DNA from: Gammaproteobacteria bacterium
GTDB lineage: Bacteria > Pseudomonadota > Gammaproteobacteria > SZUA-140
Length of the DNA: 64,000 nucleotides
Assembly (NCBI GenBank): GCA_016712635.1
Contig: JADJQS010000012.1
Span: 4,593-68,592, forward strand
Direction of reading: 5' to 3'
This document shows, piece after piece, positions 54,895 through 62,418 of this stretch. The stretch's first letter is position 1, and each line of letters starts with the position of its first letter. Below the pieces are notes generated by a model. The model did no database searches. It had not been told where the DNA came from and was given only the letters and a program-made list of their open reading frames with translations. The translations under genes were made by a program, and so were the position numbers.

Positions 54895-55338
54895 TCACGA
54901 CCTGATGCGCACGGCGAGGACGTCGCAGGCGGCGTGATTCAGCACGGAGCTCGCCGTACTGCCGAGCAGACGCCCCAGACCGTGCCTGCCGTGGGATCCG
55001 AGCACGATCAGATCCACGCTGTGGGCGTCGGCAAAATCCACGATCTCCTGATGCGGCGCCCCGAGGCGAACATGCCGCGTCATGCCTGCGGAAGATTCGA
55101 TCTTTCGTGCAAAGGCCTCCAGGGACAATTCTCCGCGCCTGATCAGCTCGTCCTCGTCCACCAGCAGGGCGGGTGAGGGGAGGAGGTCGTCGGCGAAGCC
55201 GAGCGGAGGGAGGAAATCGACCACGTGCAGCAGGCTCATCACGGCCGAGTTCTGCCGGGCGATCGCGGCGGCGCGGCGGGCGACCTGCGCCGAGGCCTCG
55301 GAGAAGTCGACGGCGATCAGGAGATGGCTGTAGTGCAT
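54895..55338 (-). CDS. Universal stress protein UspA family
   Basis: A 147-residue single-domain Usp with an intact ATP-binding motif in GSHGRHGLGRLLGSTASSVL (GxxGxxxxxxxxxGS/T). The N-terminal YSHLLIAVDFSEASAQVARRA is typical. It stands between hypD and pcm on the same strand, about 80 bp after the hypD stop. Usp proteins help survival under energy or redox stress; here the position in a hydrogenase region is suggestive of that. Confidence 0.95.
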   Translation of the reverse strand: MHYSHLLIAVDFSEASAQVARRAAAIARQNSAVMSLLHVVDFLPPLGFADDLLPSPALLVDEDELIRRGELSLEAFARKIESSAGMTRHVRLGAPHQEIVDFADAHSVDLIVLGSHGRHGLGRLLGSTASSVLNHAACDVLAVRIRS

Positions 55339-55417
55339 GGGTGTACCCTCAGGGCTGATGGTTTACGGACGCGATCCCATTTCAACAGCTTCGACCGGCC
55401 GGGGCAATCGGCCCGCG

Positions 55418-56557
55418 TCATGCGCCGGCCTCCGCCCCGGCAGGCCGGCGGGACTGCCGGCGCACGCCTGCCGCCCACCAGATCCGGCAGGCGCCCTCGT
55501 CGGACACCATGCAGGGGCCGACCGGCGTGTGCGGAGTGCAGCCGCGGCCGTACAGCGCACACGCATCGGGTGCGATGCGTCCGAGCACGACGCGCGCGCA
55601 ATCGCAGCCGGGCGGCATTTCCCCCGCGCGGCGCCGCGAACGGTCCAGTTCGACGCGGAAGTGCCGGCGCGCATCCAGCCGTGACCAGGCGGGGCGGAGG
55701 CGGTAGCCGGAGTGCGGGATCACTCCGATGCCGCGCCAGCTGGCGTCGGCGATTTCCATGACTTCGTCCAGGCAGCGGCGTGCCCCCGGGTTGCCGCCGG
55801 GCCGCACGGTTTCCGCATAGGCGTTGTCGACGAAGCAGCGCCGCTCCAGTGCCTGGCGCAGGACCGAATAGATGCCCGCCAGCAGCGAGGCGGTGGTGAA
55901 TCCCGCGACGGCCACCGGCAGGCCGTGGCGTTCGGCGACGAATTCCCATTCCTCCGGTCCCATCACCGTCGCCACGTGTCCCGGCGCGATCAGGGCGTCG
56001 ATGCCGGCCGTGCCGGTTTCGAGCAGCATGGCCACCGCGGGCCAGGTGCGCCGGCAGGACAGCAGGAGCGTGAGATTGTCCGGCACCCCCTGCAGCAGCG
56101 CCGCCGTCACCGGCGCGGTGGTGGTTTCGAATCCGGTGGCGAAGAACACCACATGCCGGCCGGCGTTTTCACGCGCGATCGCGACGGCCTCCTGCGGCGA
56201 GGCGACGGGGCGGACATCGGCCCCCGCGGCGCGCGCCTCGGCGAGTGAGCGCAGATCCCCGCGGACGGAGTTGGCGGGCACTCGCAGCATGTCGCCGAAG
56301 GCGACCAGCGTGATGTCGGGGCGTCGCGCCAGTTCGATGGCGGCGTGGATGTCCTCCTCCGGACAGATGCACACGGGGCAGCCGGGGCCGGGGATCAGTT
56401 CGATTGCCGCGGGCAGGACCGTGCGCAGGCCTCCCATGGTCAGCGCGCGCTCGTGTCCGCCGCAGACGTTCATGATGCGAAAGGGGCCGGGCATGGGCAG
56501 TCCGCGGATGCGTTCCAGCCACCCGGCGGCCTCGTCCCGTGGGGGCGTCGTGTTCAT
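55418..56557 (-). CDS. hypD: Hydrogenase maturation protein HypD
   Basis: A 379-residue HypD, the iron-sulfur scaffold where the Fe(CN)2CO unit is built together with HypC. Signatures are MNVCGGHERALTMGGLRT near residue 30, GPGCPVCICPEEDIHAAI (cysteines near 65-70), FFATGFETTTAP and the C-terminal cluster cysteines GCDCARVVLG and CALYGRGCTPHTPVGPCMVS. The ATG at 56557 overlaps the hypA stop by 4 bp. It follows hypC and hypA in the operon divergent from the hydrogenase genes. Confidence 0.96.
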   Translation of the reverse strand: MNTTPPRDEAAGWLERIRGLPMPGPFRIMNVCGGHERALTMGGLRTVLPAAIELIPGPGCPVCICPEEDIHAAIELARRPDITLVAFGDMLRVPANSVRGDLRSLAEARAAGADVRPVASPQEAVAIARENAGRHVVFFATGFETTTAPVTAALLQGVPDNLTLLLSCRRTWPAVAMLLETGTAGIDALIAPGHVATVMGPEEWEFVAERHGLPVAVAGFTTASLLAGIYSVLRQALERRCFVDNAYAETVRPGGNPGARRCLDEVMEIADASWRGIGVIPHSGYRLRPAWSRLDARRHFRVELDRSRRRAGEMPPGCDCARVVLGRIAPDACALYGRGCTPHTPVGPCMVSDEGACRIWWAAGVRRQSRRPAGAEAGA

Positions 56558-56898
56558 GTACGCAGCTCCACGCCGGTCAACAGGAGTTCCGCGCCGTTCA
56601 GGATGCGGACCTCTCCGTTGCCGCAGCGGCCGCAGCACGGCTGTTCGGCGACGGTCACGGATTCCGCCCCGCACGCGGGGCAATGCACGCGCAGTTGTTC
56701 GGTCACGATCTCGATGCGCGCGTCCTGCGCCGGGGTGCCGCGGGCAATGAGCGGGAAGTCGTCGATGAGGTGGACGGGGTCGATGCGGCTGAGCGGTCCC
56801 AGGCGCAAGGTGATCGCGGTTACCGCTTTGGCGTCGCGGCTGCGCGCGATATCGAGCACCTGGGCGAGCAGGCGGCGGCAGAGGGAGGTTTCATGCAT
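56554..56898 (-). CDS. hypA: Hydrogenase nickel incorporation protein HypA
   Basis: A 114-residue HypA, which delivers nickel to the large subunit. The start MHETSLC carries the nickel-binding His2 and Glu3. The zinc ribbon is CPACGAESVTVAEQPCC and CGRCG (four cysteines in two pairs), as expected. It starts 2 bp after the hypC stop and overlaps hypD by 4 bp. In most systems HypB is its partner; no hypB is present here. Confidence 0.95.
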   Translation of the reverse strand: MHETSLCRRLLAQVLDIARSRDAKAVTAITLRLGPLSRIDPVHLIDDFPLIARGTPAQDARIEIVTEQLRVHCPACGAESVTVAEQPCCGRCGNGEVRILNGAELLLTGVELRT

Positions 56899-56900
56899 GG

Positions 56901-57125
56901 TCAGCGTCGTTGCTGCATGGCGTCGTGGAGTTCCCATGCGGTGCGCGCCTCGCCCGGGCGGACCGTCTGGATGGCGCAGCCGACGTGGACCAGCACGAAG
57001 TCGCCGATCACCGGCAGATCCGGCCGGAGCATGAACAGGCTGACCTCGCGTTCGATGCCGCCGGCCTCGCAGCGGGCGCGGTCGCCGTCGATCGCGATGA
57101 TGCGCATCGGTATTCCCAGACACAT
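56901..57125 (-). CDS. hypC: Hydrogenase maturation chaperone HypC
   Basis: A 74-residue HypC/HupF-type chaperone that binds HypD and the large subunit precursor through its N-terminal cysteine. The start MCLGIPMRIIAIDGDRA contains the required Cys2 after the Met. A conserved GDFVLVHVGCAIQTV core follows. It is the first gene of the minus-strand hypCAD operon, separated by about 90 bp from hydB. Confidence 0.96.
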   Translation of the reverse strand: MCLGIPMRIIAIDGDRARCEAGGIEREVSLFMLRPDLPVIGDFVLVHVGCAIQTVRPGEARTAWELHDAMQQRR

Positions 57126-57134
57126 AACGCGCCG

Positions 57135-57163
57135 CTGTCCTCTTCCCCGGATATACCTATAAT
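57135..57163 (+). promoter_or_regulatory. Candidate promoter of the hydBGDA operon
   Basis: A perfect TATAAT lies at 57158-57163, with CTGTCC 17 bases upstream (weak -35). On the minus strand the same AT-rich patch gives TATTAT/TATATC, which may serve hypC. The divergent 92-bp gap thus probably carries both promoters; no NtrC, FNR or other operator is evident. Confidence 0.4.
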
Positions 57164-57217
57164 AGGCCATGAGCCCGGACCGGCGTAATGCCCGCCAGAT
57201 GAATATCGAGACAAGCC

Positions 57218-58315
57218 GTGAGTGAACCCCGTTTTCTGCCCCGCGCCGGTCTGCAGGCCCTGATCGATGCCCTGACGGGTGCCGGATATGAATGCGTCGG
57301 CCCCCGCGTGCGCGACGGCGCGATCGTCTATGAGCCGATGGCAAGCGCGGATGAACTGCCGCACGGGCTGAATGACCGGCAGGCGCCCGGTGAATACCGC
57401 CTGGAGGCGGCCGCAGGCGCGCGCAATTTCGCCTGGGCGAACGGGCCGCAGGCCCTGAAGCCGCTGTTGTTCGCACCGCGCGAGTCCCTGTGGACGGTCG
57501 CACGGGACGCGCGGGGCCGGTTGATGTTTGAGCCGGCGCAGCCCGTTGCGCGGCCGCGCGCCGTGCTGGGGGTGCGGGCCTGCGACCTGGCGGCGCTGCG
57601 TCTGCAGGATGCCCATTTCCGGGACGGGCCGCACCCCGACCCCGCTTACGGTGCGCGGCGCGATGCGCTGTTCCTGATCGCAGTGCATTGTACGCATCCG
57701 GCCGCGACCTGCTTCTGCGCTTCCACCGGCGACGGCCCGCGCGCTGACTCCGGCTATGATCTCGCGTTGTCCGAGCTCGACGACGGCTTCCTCGTCGAGG
57801 CGGGCAGTGTCGCGGGCGCCGTGATCCTGCGGCGGCTGCCGACCGCCGATGCGACACAGCGCCAGCGAGAGACGGCTGCGCGCGAGATCGAGGCCGGCGC
57901 TCAGGCGCAACAGCGTGCGCTGCCCGGCACCGATCTGCAGCGCCTCCTGTTCGAGCGGCTCGACCATCCGCGCTGGGACGAGGTGGCGCAGCGTTGTCTG
58001 TCCTGCGCGAACTGCACCTCGGTCTGCCCCACCTGCTTCTGCTACAGCGAACATGACAGTCCCCGCCTGGACGGCGGGGAGAGCGAGCACTATCGCGAGT
58101 GGGATTCCTGCTTCACCTTCGGCCACAGCTATATCCACGGCGGCGCCGTGCGCAGCGGCACGCGGGAACGCTACCGCCAGTGGCTGACGCACAAGCTCGG
58201 AGGCTGGCACGAGCAGTACGGCCGCTCCGGCTGTGTCGGCTGCGGCCGCTGCATCACGTGGTGCCCGGTCGGCATCGATATCACGGAAGAGGCGGGGGCG
58301 GTCTGTGCGGACTGA
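57218..58315 (+). CDS. hydB: Group 3b NiFe hydrogenase (sulfhydrogenase-type) beta subunit
   Basis: A 365-residue iron-sulfur subunit (HydB/HyhB-like). Two 4Fe-4S sites are visible: CLSCANCTSVCPTCFC at ~264-279 and CVGCGRCITWCPVG at ~340-353. This subunit passes electrons between the catalytic part and the flavoprotein. GTG at 57218 is the start with no strong SD. It precedes the gamma gene with an 11-bp overlap (58305-58315), which indicates a coupled operon of the form hydB-G-D-A. Confidence 0.92.
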   Translation: MSEPRFLPRAGLQALIDALTGAGYECVGPRVRDGAIVYEPMASADELPHGLNDRQAPGEYRLEAAAGARNFAWANGPQALKPLLFAPRESLWTVARDARGRLMFEPAQPVARPRAVLGVRACDLAALRLQDAHFRDGPHPDPAYGARRDALFLIAVHCTHPAATCFCASTGDGPRADSGYDLALSELDDGFLVEAGSVAGAVILRRLPTADATQRQRETAAREIEAGAQAQQRALPGTDLQRLLFERLDHPRWDEVAQRCLSCANCTSVCPTCFCYSEHDSPRLDGGESEHYREWDSCFTFGHSYIHGGAVRSGTRERYRQWLTHKLGGWHEQYGRSGCVGCGRCITWCPVGIDITEEAGAVCAD

Positions 58316-59153
58316 ACCCTGGGAAAGCCCGCATACGCCGCAGGAGGCCGAGATCGTCGAGCGCCTCGACGAGTCCGATACAGTATTCACGCTCAAGCTG
58401 CGGTTCACCGACACTGCGCGGCATGACGCCTACGATTTCGAGCCGGGACAGTACAACATGCTGTATCTGTACGGCGTCGGCGAGGTGCCGATCTCGATCG
58501 TATCCGACCCTGAACACGACGATCTGCTCGACCACACTATCCGCCGCGTCGGCCGCGTCACCGAGGGCATCGCGGCCCTGCGCCCGGGCGACCGCCTCGG
58601 GGTGCGCGGACCCTATGGACGCGGCTGGCCGCTGCGTGCGCTGGAAGGGAAGGACGTACTGGTTGTCACCGGAGGACTGGGTTGCGCGCCGAGCGTGTCG
58701 GTGATCCAGTATATGATGCGGCGGCGCGCCCGGTTCGGGGCCGTCACGATTCTGCAAGGTGTCAAGCACTACAATGACCTCCTGTGGCGGCAGCGCTACG
58801 AGGAATGGGCGTGCGTCCCGCGGACACGGGTGCTCTTTTCCGCGGATGTCGGCGGGCCGATCTGGCCCTGGCACGTCGGACCGGTCACCGGGCTGTTCGA
58901 GCACATCGAGATCGATCCGCAGCATACGCTCGCGCTGCTGTGCGGCCCCGAGGGAATGATGGCGGCCACCGTCAAGGCGCTGCGCAAGCGCGGCCTCGCG
59001 GACTCATCCATCTGGCTCAGCCTGGAGCGGAGCATGCACTGCGCCGTGGGGCAGTGCGGGCACTGCCAGCTCGGCGGCAAGTTCGTCTGCAAGGACGGCC
59101 CGGTGTTCCGCCATGACGAGATCGAACCGCTATTTTCAGTTAAAGGTTTATGA
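58305..59153 (+). CDS. hydG: Group 3b NiFe hydrogenase gamma subunit, FAD/NAD(P)-binding
   Basis: A 282-residue flavoprotein of the ferredoxin-NADP reductase family that exchanges electrons with NADP(H). GQYNMLYLYGVGEVPISI matches the FAD-binding RxYS-type strand region, GVRGPYGRGWPL and VVTGGLGCAPSVSVIQYM the NAD(P) site. A [2Fe-2S] motif CAVGQCGHCQLGGKFVC follows near the C-terminus. The GTG at 58305 overlaps hydB, and the gene ends 12 bp before hydD. Confidence 0.93.
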   Translation: MRTEPWESPHTPQEAEIVERLDESDTVFTLKLRFTDTARHDAYDFEPGQYNMLYLYGVGEVPISIVSDPEHDDLLDHTIRRVGRVTEGIAALRPGDRLGVRGPYGRGWPLRALEGKDVLVVTGGLGCAPSVSVIQYMMRRRARFGAVTILQGVKHYNDLLWRQRYEEWACVPRTRVLFSADVGGPIWPWHVGPVTGLFEHIEIDPQHTLALLCGPEGMMAATVKALRKRGLADSSIWLSLERSMHCAVGQCGHCQLGGKFVCKDGPVFRHDEIEPLFSVKGL

Positions 59154-59165
59154 TTTTTCAATGAG

Positions 59166-59999
59166 ATGAATATAGAATCTCGTCCAAAACCTGATGTATC
59201 TGCCGGGTCGGCCCGGCCCACGGTCGCGGTGCACAAGTTCACTTCCTGCGACGGTTGCCAGCTCGCCTTCCTGAACCTCGGCGAGGACCTGCTGACACTG
59301 TCCGGACTGGTCGAGATCCGGCACTTCGCCGAGGCGGGAATGGTGGAACCCGCGGCCAGGGTGGACATCGCCTTCGTCGAAGGCAGCATCTCCACCCCGG
59401 ACGAATTCGAGCGCATCCGTGCGATCCGGGCCAACAGCCGCTTCCTGGTCGCCATCGGTGCCTGCGCGACGGCGGGCGGCCTGCAGGCGCTGCGCAACCT
59501 CGGCGGGCAGACGCAGGAATGGATGTCCGCGATCTACGCCACGCCCGCCCATATCCGCACGCTGGAGACCTCCACCGCCATCTCCGCCCACATCAAGGTC
59601 GATCTCGAATTGTGGGGCTGCCCGGTCAACGGCCGCCAGGTGCTCGCCGCGGTGCGCGCGCTGCTGTTCGGCGTGTTGCCGGAGCGGGAGCATGACAAGG
59701 TGTGCCTGGAATGCAAGCGCGAGCGGGCGGTCTGCGTGATGGTGGCGCGCGGCGTGCCCTGCATGGGGCCCGTCACGCTGACCGGCTGCGGCGCCCTGTG
59801 TCCGCGTTTCGGCCGCGACTGCTACGCCTGCTATGGCCCCGCCGAGAACGCCAACACCGCAGCCCTCGGGCGGCGCCTCGCCGGGCTGGGGCTCCCGCCC
59901 GAGGCGATCGCGCGGCGTTTCCATTTCATCAACAACGGCGCGCCGGTCTTCCTCGAGGCGGGACGGCGCGCCTCCGCACACGGGGCGGACGATGCCTGA
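59166..59999 (+). CDS. hydD: Group 3b NiFe hydrogenase small (delta) subunit
   Basis: A 277-residue small subunit. It holds the proximal 4Fe-4S site with CDGCQLAFLNL near residue 29, GACATAGGLQAL (about 98) and GCPVNGRQVL, plus a cysteine-rich segment CLECKRERAVCVMVARG with GRDCYACYGP near the C-terminus. No twin-arginine signal is present, so the enzyme is cytoplasmic. It overlaps hydA by 8 bp, suggesting translation coupling. Confidence 0.94.
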   Translation: MNIESRPKPDVSAGSARPTVAVHKFTSCDGCQLAFLNLGEDLLTLSGLVEIRHFAEAGMVEPAARVDIAFVEGSISTPDEFERIRAIRANSRFLVAIGACATAGGLQALRNLGGQTQEWMSAIYATPAHIRTLETSTAISAHIKVDLELWGCPVNGRQVLAAVRALLFGVLPEREHDKVCLECKRERAVCVMVARGVPCMGPVTLTGCGALCPRFGRDCYACYGPAENANTAALGRRLAGLGLPPEAIARRFHFINNGAPVFLEAGRRASAHGADDA

Positions 60000-61289
60000 G
60001 GAGCGCGACATCCGCATCAACGTCCCGGTGCTGGCGCGGGTCGAGGGGGAGGGCGCGCTGCACCTGCGCATCCAGGACGGCCGCATCGCGGAGCTCGGCC
60101 TGCGCATATTCGAACCGCCGCGGCTGTTCGAGAGGTTTCTGGTCGGGCGCGACTGCCGCGAGGTGCCCGACATGGTCGCGCGCATCTGCGGCATCTGCCC
60201 GGTCGCCTATCAGATGAGTGCGGTGCACGCCCTCGAATCCATCCTGGGCATCGATCCCGGCCCCTGGGTGCGTGCGATGCGGCGCCTGCTCTATTGCGGC
60301 GAATGGATCGAGAGCCACAGCCTGCACATCCACCTGCTCGCCGCGCCGGATTTCCTCGGCTTCGCGAGCGCGCCCGAGATGGCGCAGACCCATGCCGCCG
60401 AGGTGCGGCGCGGGCTGCGGCTGCAGGCCGCGGGCAACGAGATCATCCGCACGCTGGGCGGCCGCTCGGTGCATCCGGTCGGCGTCTGCATCGGGGGCTT
60501 CCATCACGCCCCGGCGCGGGAGGCGATGCACGCGCTTCTGGCGAAGCTGCGCGGCGCCATACCGGACGCCGAGGACCTCGTCGCCTGGTGCGCGCAGCTG
60601 TGCAGGGAGGGCGAGGAACGCCCGACCACCTGTGTCGCGCTGCGGCACCCCGCGGAGTATCCGATGAACGAGGGCAGGCTGACGACCAGTACCGGCCTGG
60701 CCTTCTCCAGCGATGACTTCGCCTCCCATATCGAGGAGTTCCAGGTCCCGCATTCGACCGCCCTGCACGCGCTGCTGCACGGCGAACCCTATCTGGTCGG
60801 TCCGCTCGCGCGCCTCAATCTCAATCATGACCGCCTGCCGTCCGCGGTGCGCGGGGCGCTGGAGGCCGCCGGCATGCGCCTGCCCAGCCTCAACATGTTC
60901 CACAGCATGCTGGCCCGCGCGGTGGAGATCCTCTACGCGCTGCACGAAGCCGTCCGGCTGCTGGAGGCCTACGAGCCGGTGGAGCGGCCCGCGGCCGCAT
61001 ACCGACCCCGCGCCGGCGTCGGCTGCGCCGCCACCGAGGCCCCGCGCGGGGTCTTGTGGCATCGTTACGAGATCGACGCGGACGGGCTCATCGTGGACGC
61101 GCGCATCGTACCCCCCACCAGCCAGAACCAGGCACGCATCGAGGCGGACCTGCGCGCCTCGCTCGAGGCTTTCGGGCTGGAGCGGCCCGCCGGGGAGCTG
61201 CGCGCCCTGGCGGAAAGGTCATACGCAACTACGATCCCTGCATCTCGTGCGCGACCCATTTCCTGGACCTCACGGTCGAGCGCCTCTGA
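59992..61289 (+). CDS. hydA: Group 3b NiFe hydrogenase large (alpha) subunit, frameshift near the 3' end
   Basis: Catalytic subunit that holds the NiFe site. The N-terminal L1 motif is RICGICPVAYQMSAVHALE. The frame reads well to residue ~408, but the needed C-terminal L2 motif DPCISCATH, followed by FLDLTVERL, lies in the -1 frame. It is restored by adding one A to the AAA run at 61214-61216 (reading GEKVIRNYDPC), giving ~432 residues. Unshifted, the gene would run to 61563 without the two nickel-binding cysteines. The short peptide after His is the usual target of the endopeptidase encoded next. Confidence 0.85.
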
Positions 61290-61780
61290 AGCCGGCCCGA
61301 GTCATCGGCCTGGGTTCGCCGTTCGGAACCGACAGCATCGGCTGGGATCTCGTGGAGGAACTCGCCCGCTGGAACGAACTGCCGCCGGGGGTCGCGGAAT
61401 TCTCGCGCTGTGGCCGGCCCGACGCCGTACTGCTGGAGACGCTGGGGTCGCCCGGCCTGGTCATTCTGATCGACGCCATGCGCAGCGGGAGGCCGCCGGG
61501 GACCGTCCGCTGTTTCGCGGCGGCGGATGTCATGGCCGGCACGGGCATGATTTCGACCCATGACTTTGGCATAAAGTCTGCATTGACATTGGCGGACGCC
61601 ATCGGCGGGCTGGTCGCGGAAGTACGGGTCTTAGGCGTCGAGATCGCGCCGGAGCCGGGTCCGACAGGGCTCCGCCCAAGACCTCCCGCGGCCTTGTCAG
61701 ATGCCCGGGGCGGCGTGGAAATTTTAAGTGAAATCAAAAAAATATTAATGAGCACCGTGAAGGAACACGGTTATCTATGA
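61286..61780 (+). CDS. Hydrogenase maturation endopeptidase (HoxW/HycI-like)
   Basis: A 164-residue peptidase that removes the C-terminal tail of the large subunit after nickel insertion. The start of the conserved fold is KPARVIGLGSPFGTDSIGWDLVEEL, with later nickel-site residues in LIDAMRSG and STHDFG. No ATG/GTG/TTG fits directly; CTG 61286, overlapping the hydA stop as CTGA, gives the right N-terminus, while GTG at 61247 would add 13 residues. The GSPFG variant of the usual GxGN motif is, as I recall, normal in group 3b-type enzymes. Confidence 0.82.
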   Translation: MKPARVIGLGSPFGTDSIGWDLVEELARWNELPPGVAEFSRCGRPDAVLLETLGSPGLVILIDAMRSGRPPGTVRCFAAADVMAGTGMISTHDFGIKSALTLADAIGGLVAEVRVLGVEIAPEPGPTGLRPRPPAALSDARGGVEILSEIKKILMSTVKEHGYL

Positions 61781-61831
61781 CATCCGGCTCTGGTATCATC
61801 AAAAACAAAAATCCAGTCGATGGGGAATTAC

Positions 61832-62293
61832 ATGCCACATACCAATAACGGGATACAGGAACGTCGCCAGAGTTCTCACCGCATGATCGAGGAACTGGTG
61901 GGCGTGCGTGATCACATGCTGTCCCTGTACAGCGAGCTTGCAGCGCAGCATCCTTTCAGGAACGATGGATCGGTGCCGGATCTGCTCGAGCAGTTCTGCC
62001 AGCGGCTGATCGATTACACCGCAGACACGCATTTCCGTCTGTACCGCTACGTGGACGAGAAGATCGAGCGGCGGCGGGCGGTGCTGGAAGTGGCCGACAA
62101 GATCTACCCGACCATCCTGACCACCACCGATTCGATCCTGGAATTCAACGACAAATACGATTTCGAGAACAAGCGCGAGAAGATCAGCCTTGAAACGCTC
62201 GAGCAGGATCTCTCCAGGCTGGGGGAACGGCTCGCCGACCGCATCGAGCTCGAGGACCAGCTCATCCAGGTGCTAAGCAAGGGCCGCGCGTGA
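61832..62293 (+). CDS. Rsd/AlgQ-family anti-sigma factor
   Basis: A 153-residue helical protein resembling Rsd/AlgQ, which binds the housekeeping sigma-70 and stimulates SpoT in some species. Similar features are SSHRMIEELVGVRDHMLSLYSEL, LLEQFCQRLIDYTADTHFRLYRYV, TILTTTDSILEFNDKYD and the closing RLGERLADRIELEDQLIQVL. GGGGAATTAC precedes the ATG at 61832. It lies between the hydrogenase genes and relA, so stringent control and sigma-70 titration sit next to each other. Confidence 0.87.
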   Translation: MPHTNNGIQERRQSSHRMIEELVGVRDHMLSLYSELAAQHPFRNDGSVPDLLEQFCQRLIDYTADTHFRLYRYVDEKIERRRAVLEVADKIYPTILTTTDSILEFNDKYDFENKREKISLETLEQDLSRLGERLADRIELEDQLIQVLSKGRA

Positions 62294-62418
62294 CGCAATC
62301 GTGATTTTCCGGCCTTTTTAGCCGCACGGGCCGCCTGCGCGCCCTTGTGATTCGGTCCTGCACCACCCATGTCATAGCACAGGAGGTGCGGCGATCATCA
62401 TAACGGGCGGTAGTCTTC

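Noticed and set aside
62104..62370. Minus-strand frame with a basic start
   Set aside because: It lies mostly antisense to the Rsd gene and has no ribosome-binding site.
62381..62387. AGGAGGT ribosome-binding-like site before relA
   Set aside because: No ATG, GTG or TTG at suitable spacing; the relA ATG is 32 bases away.
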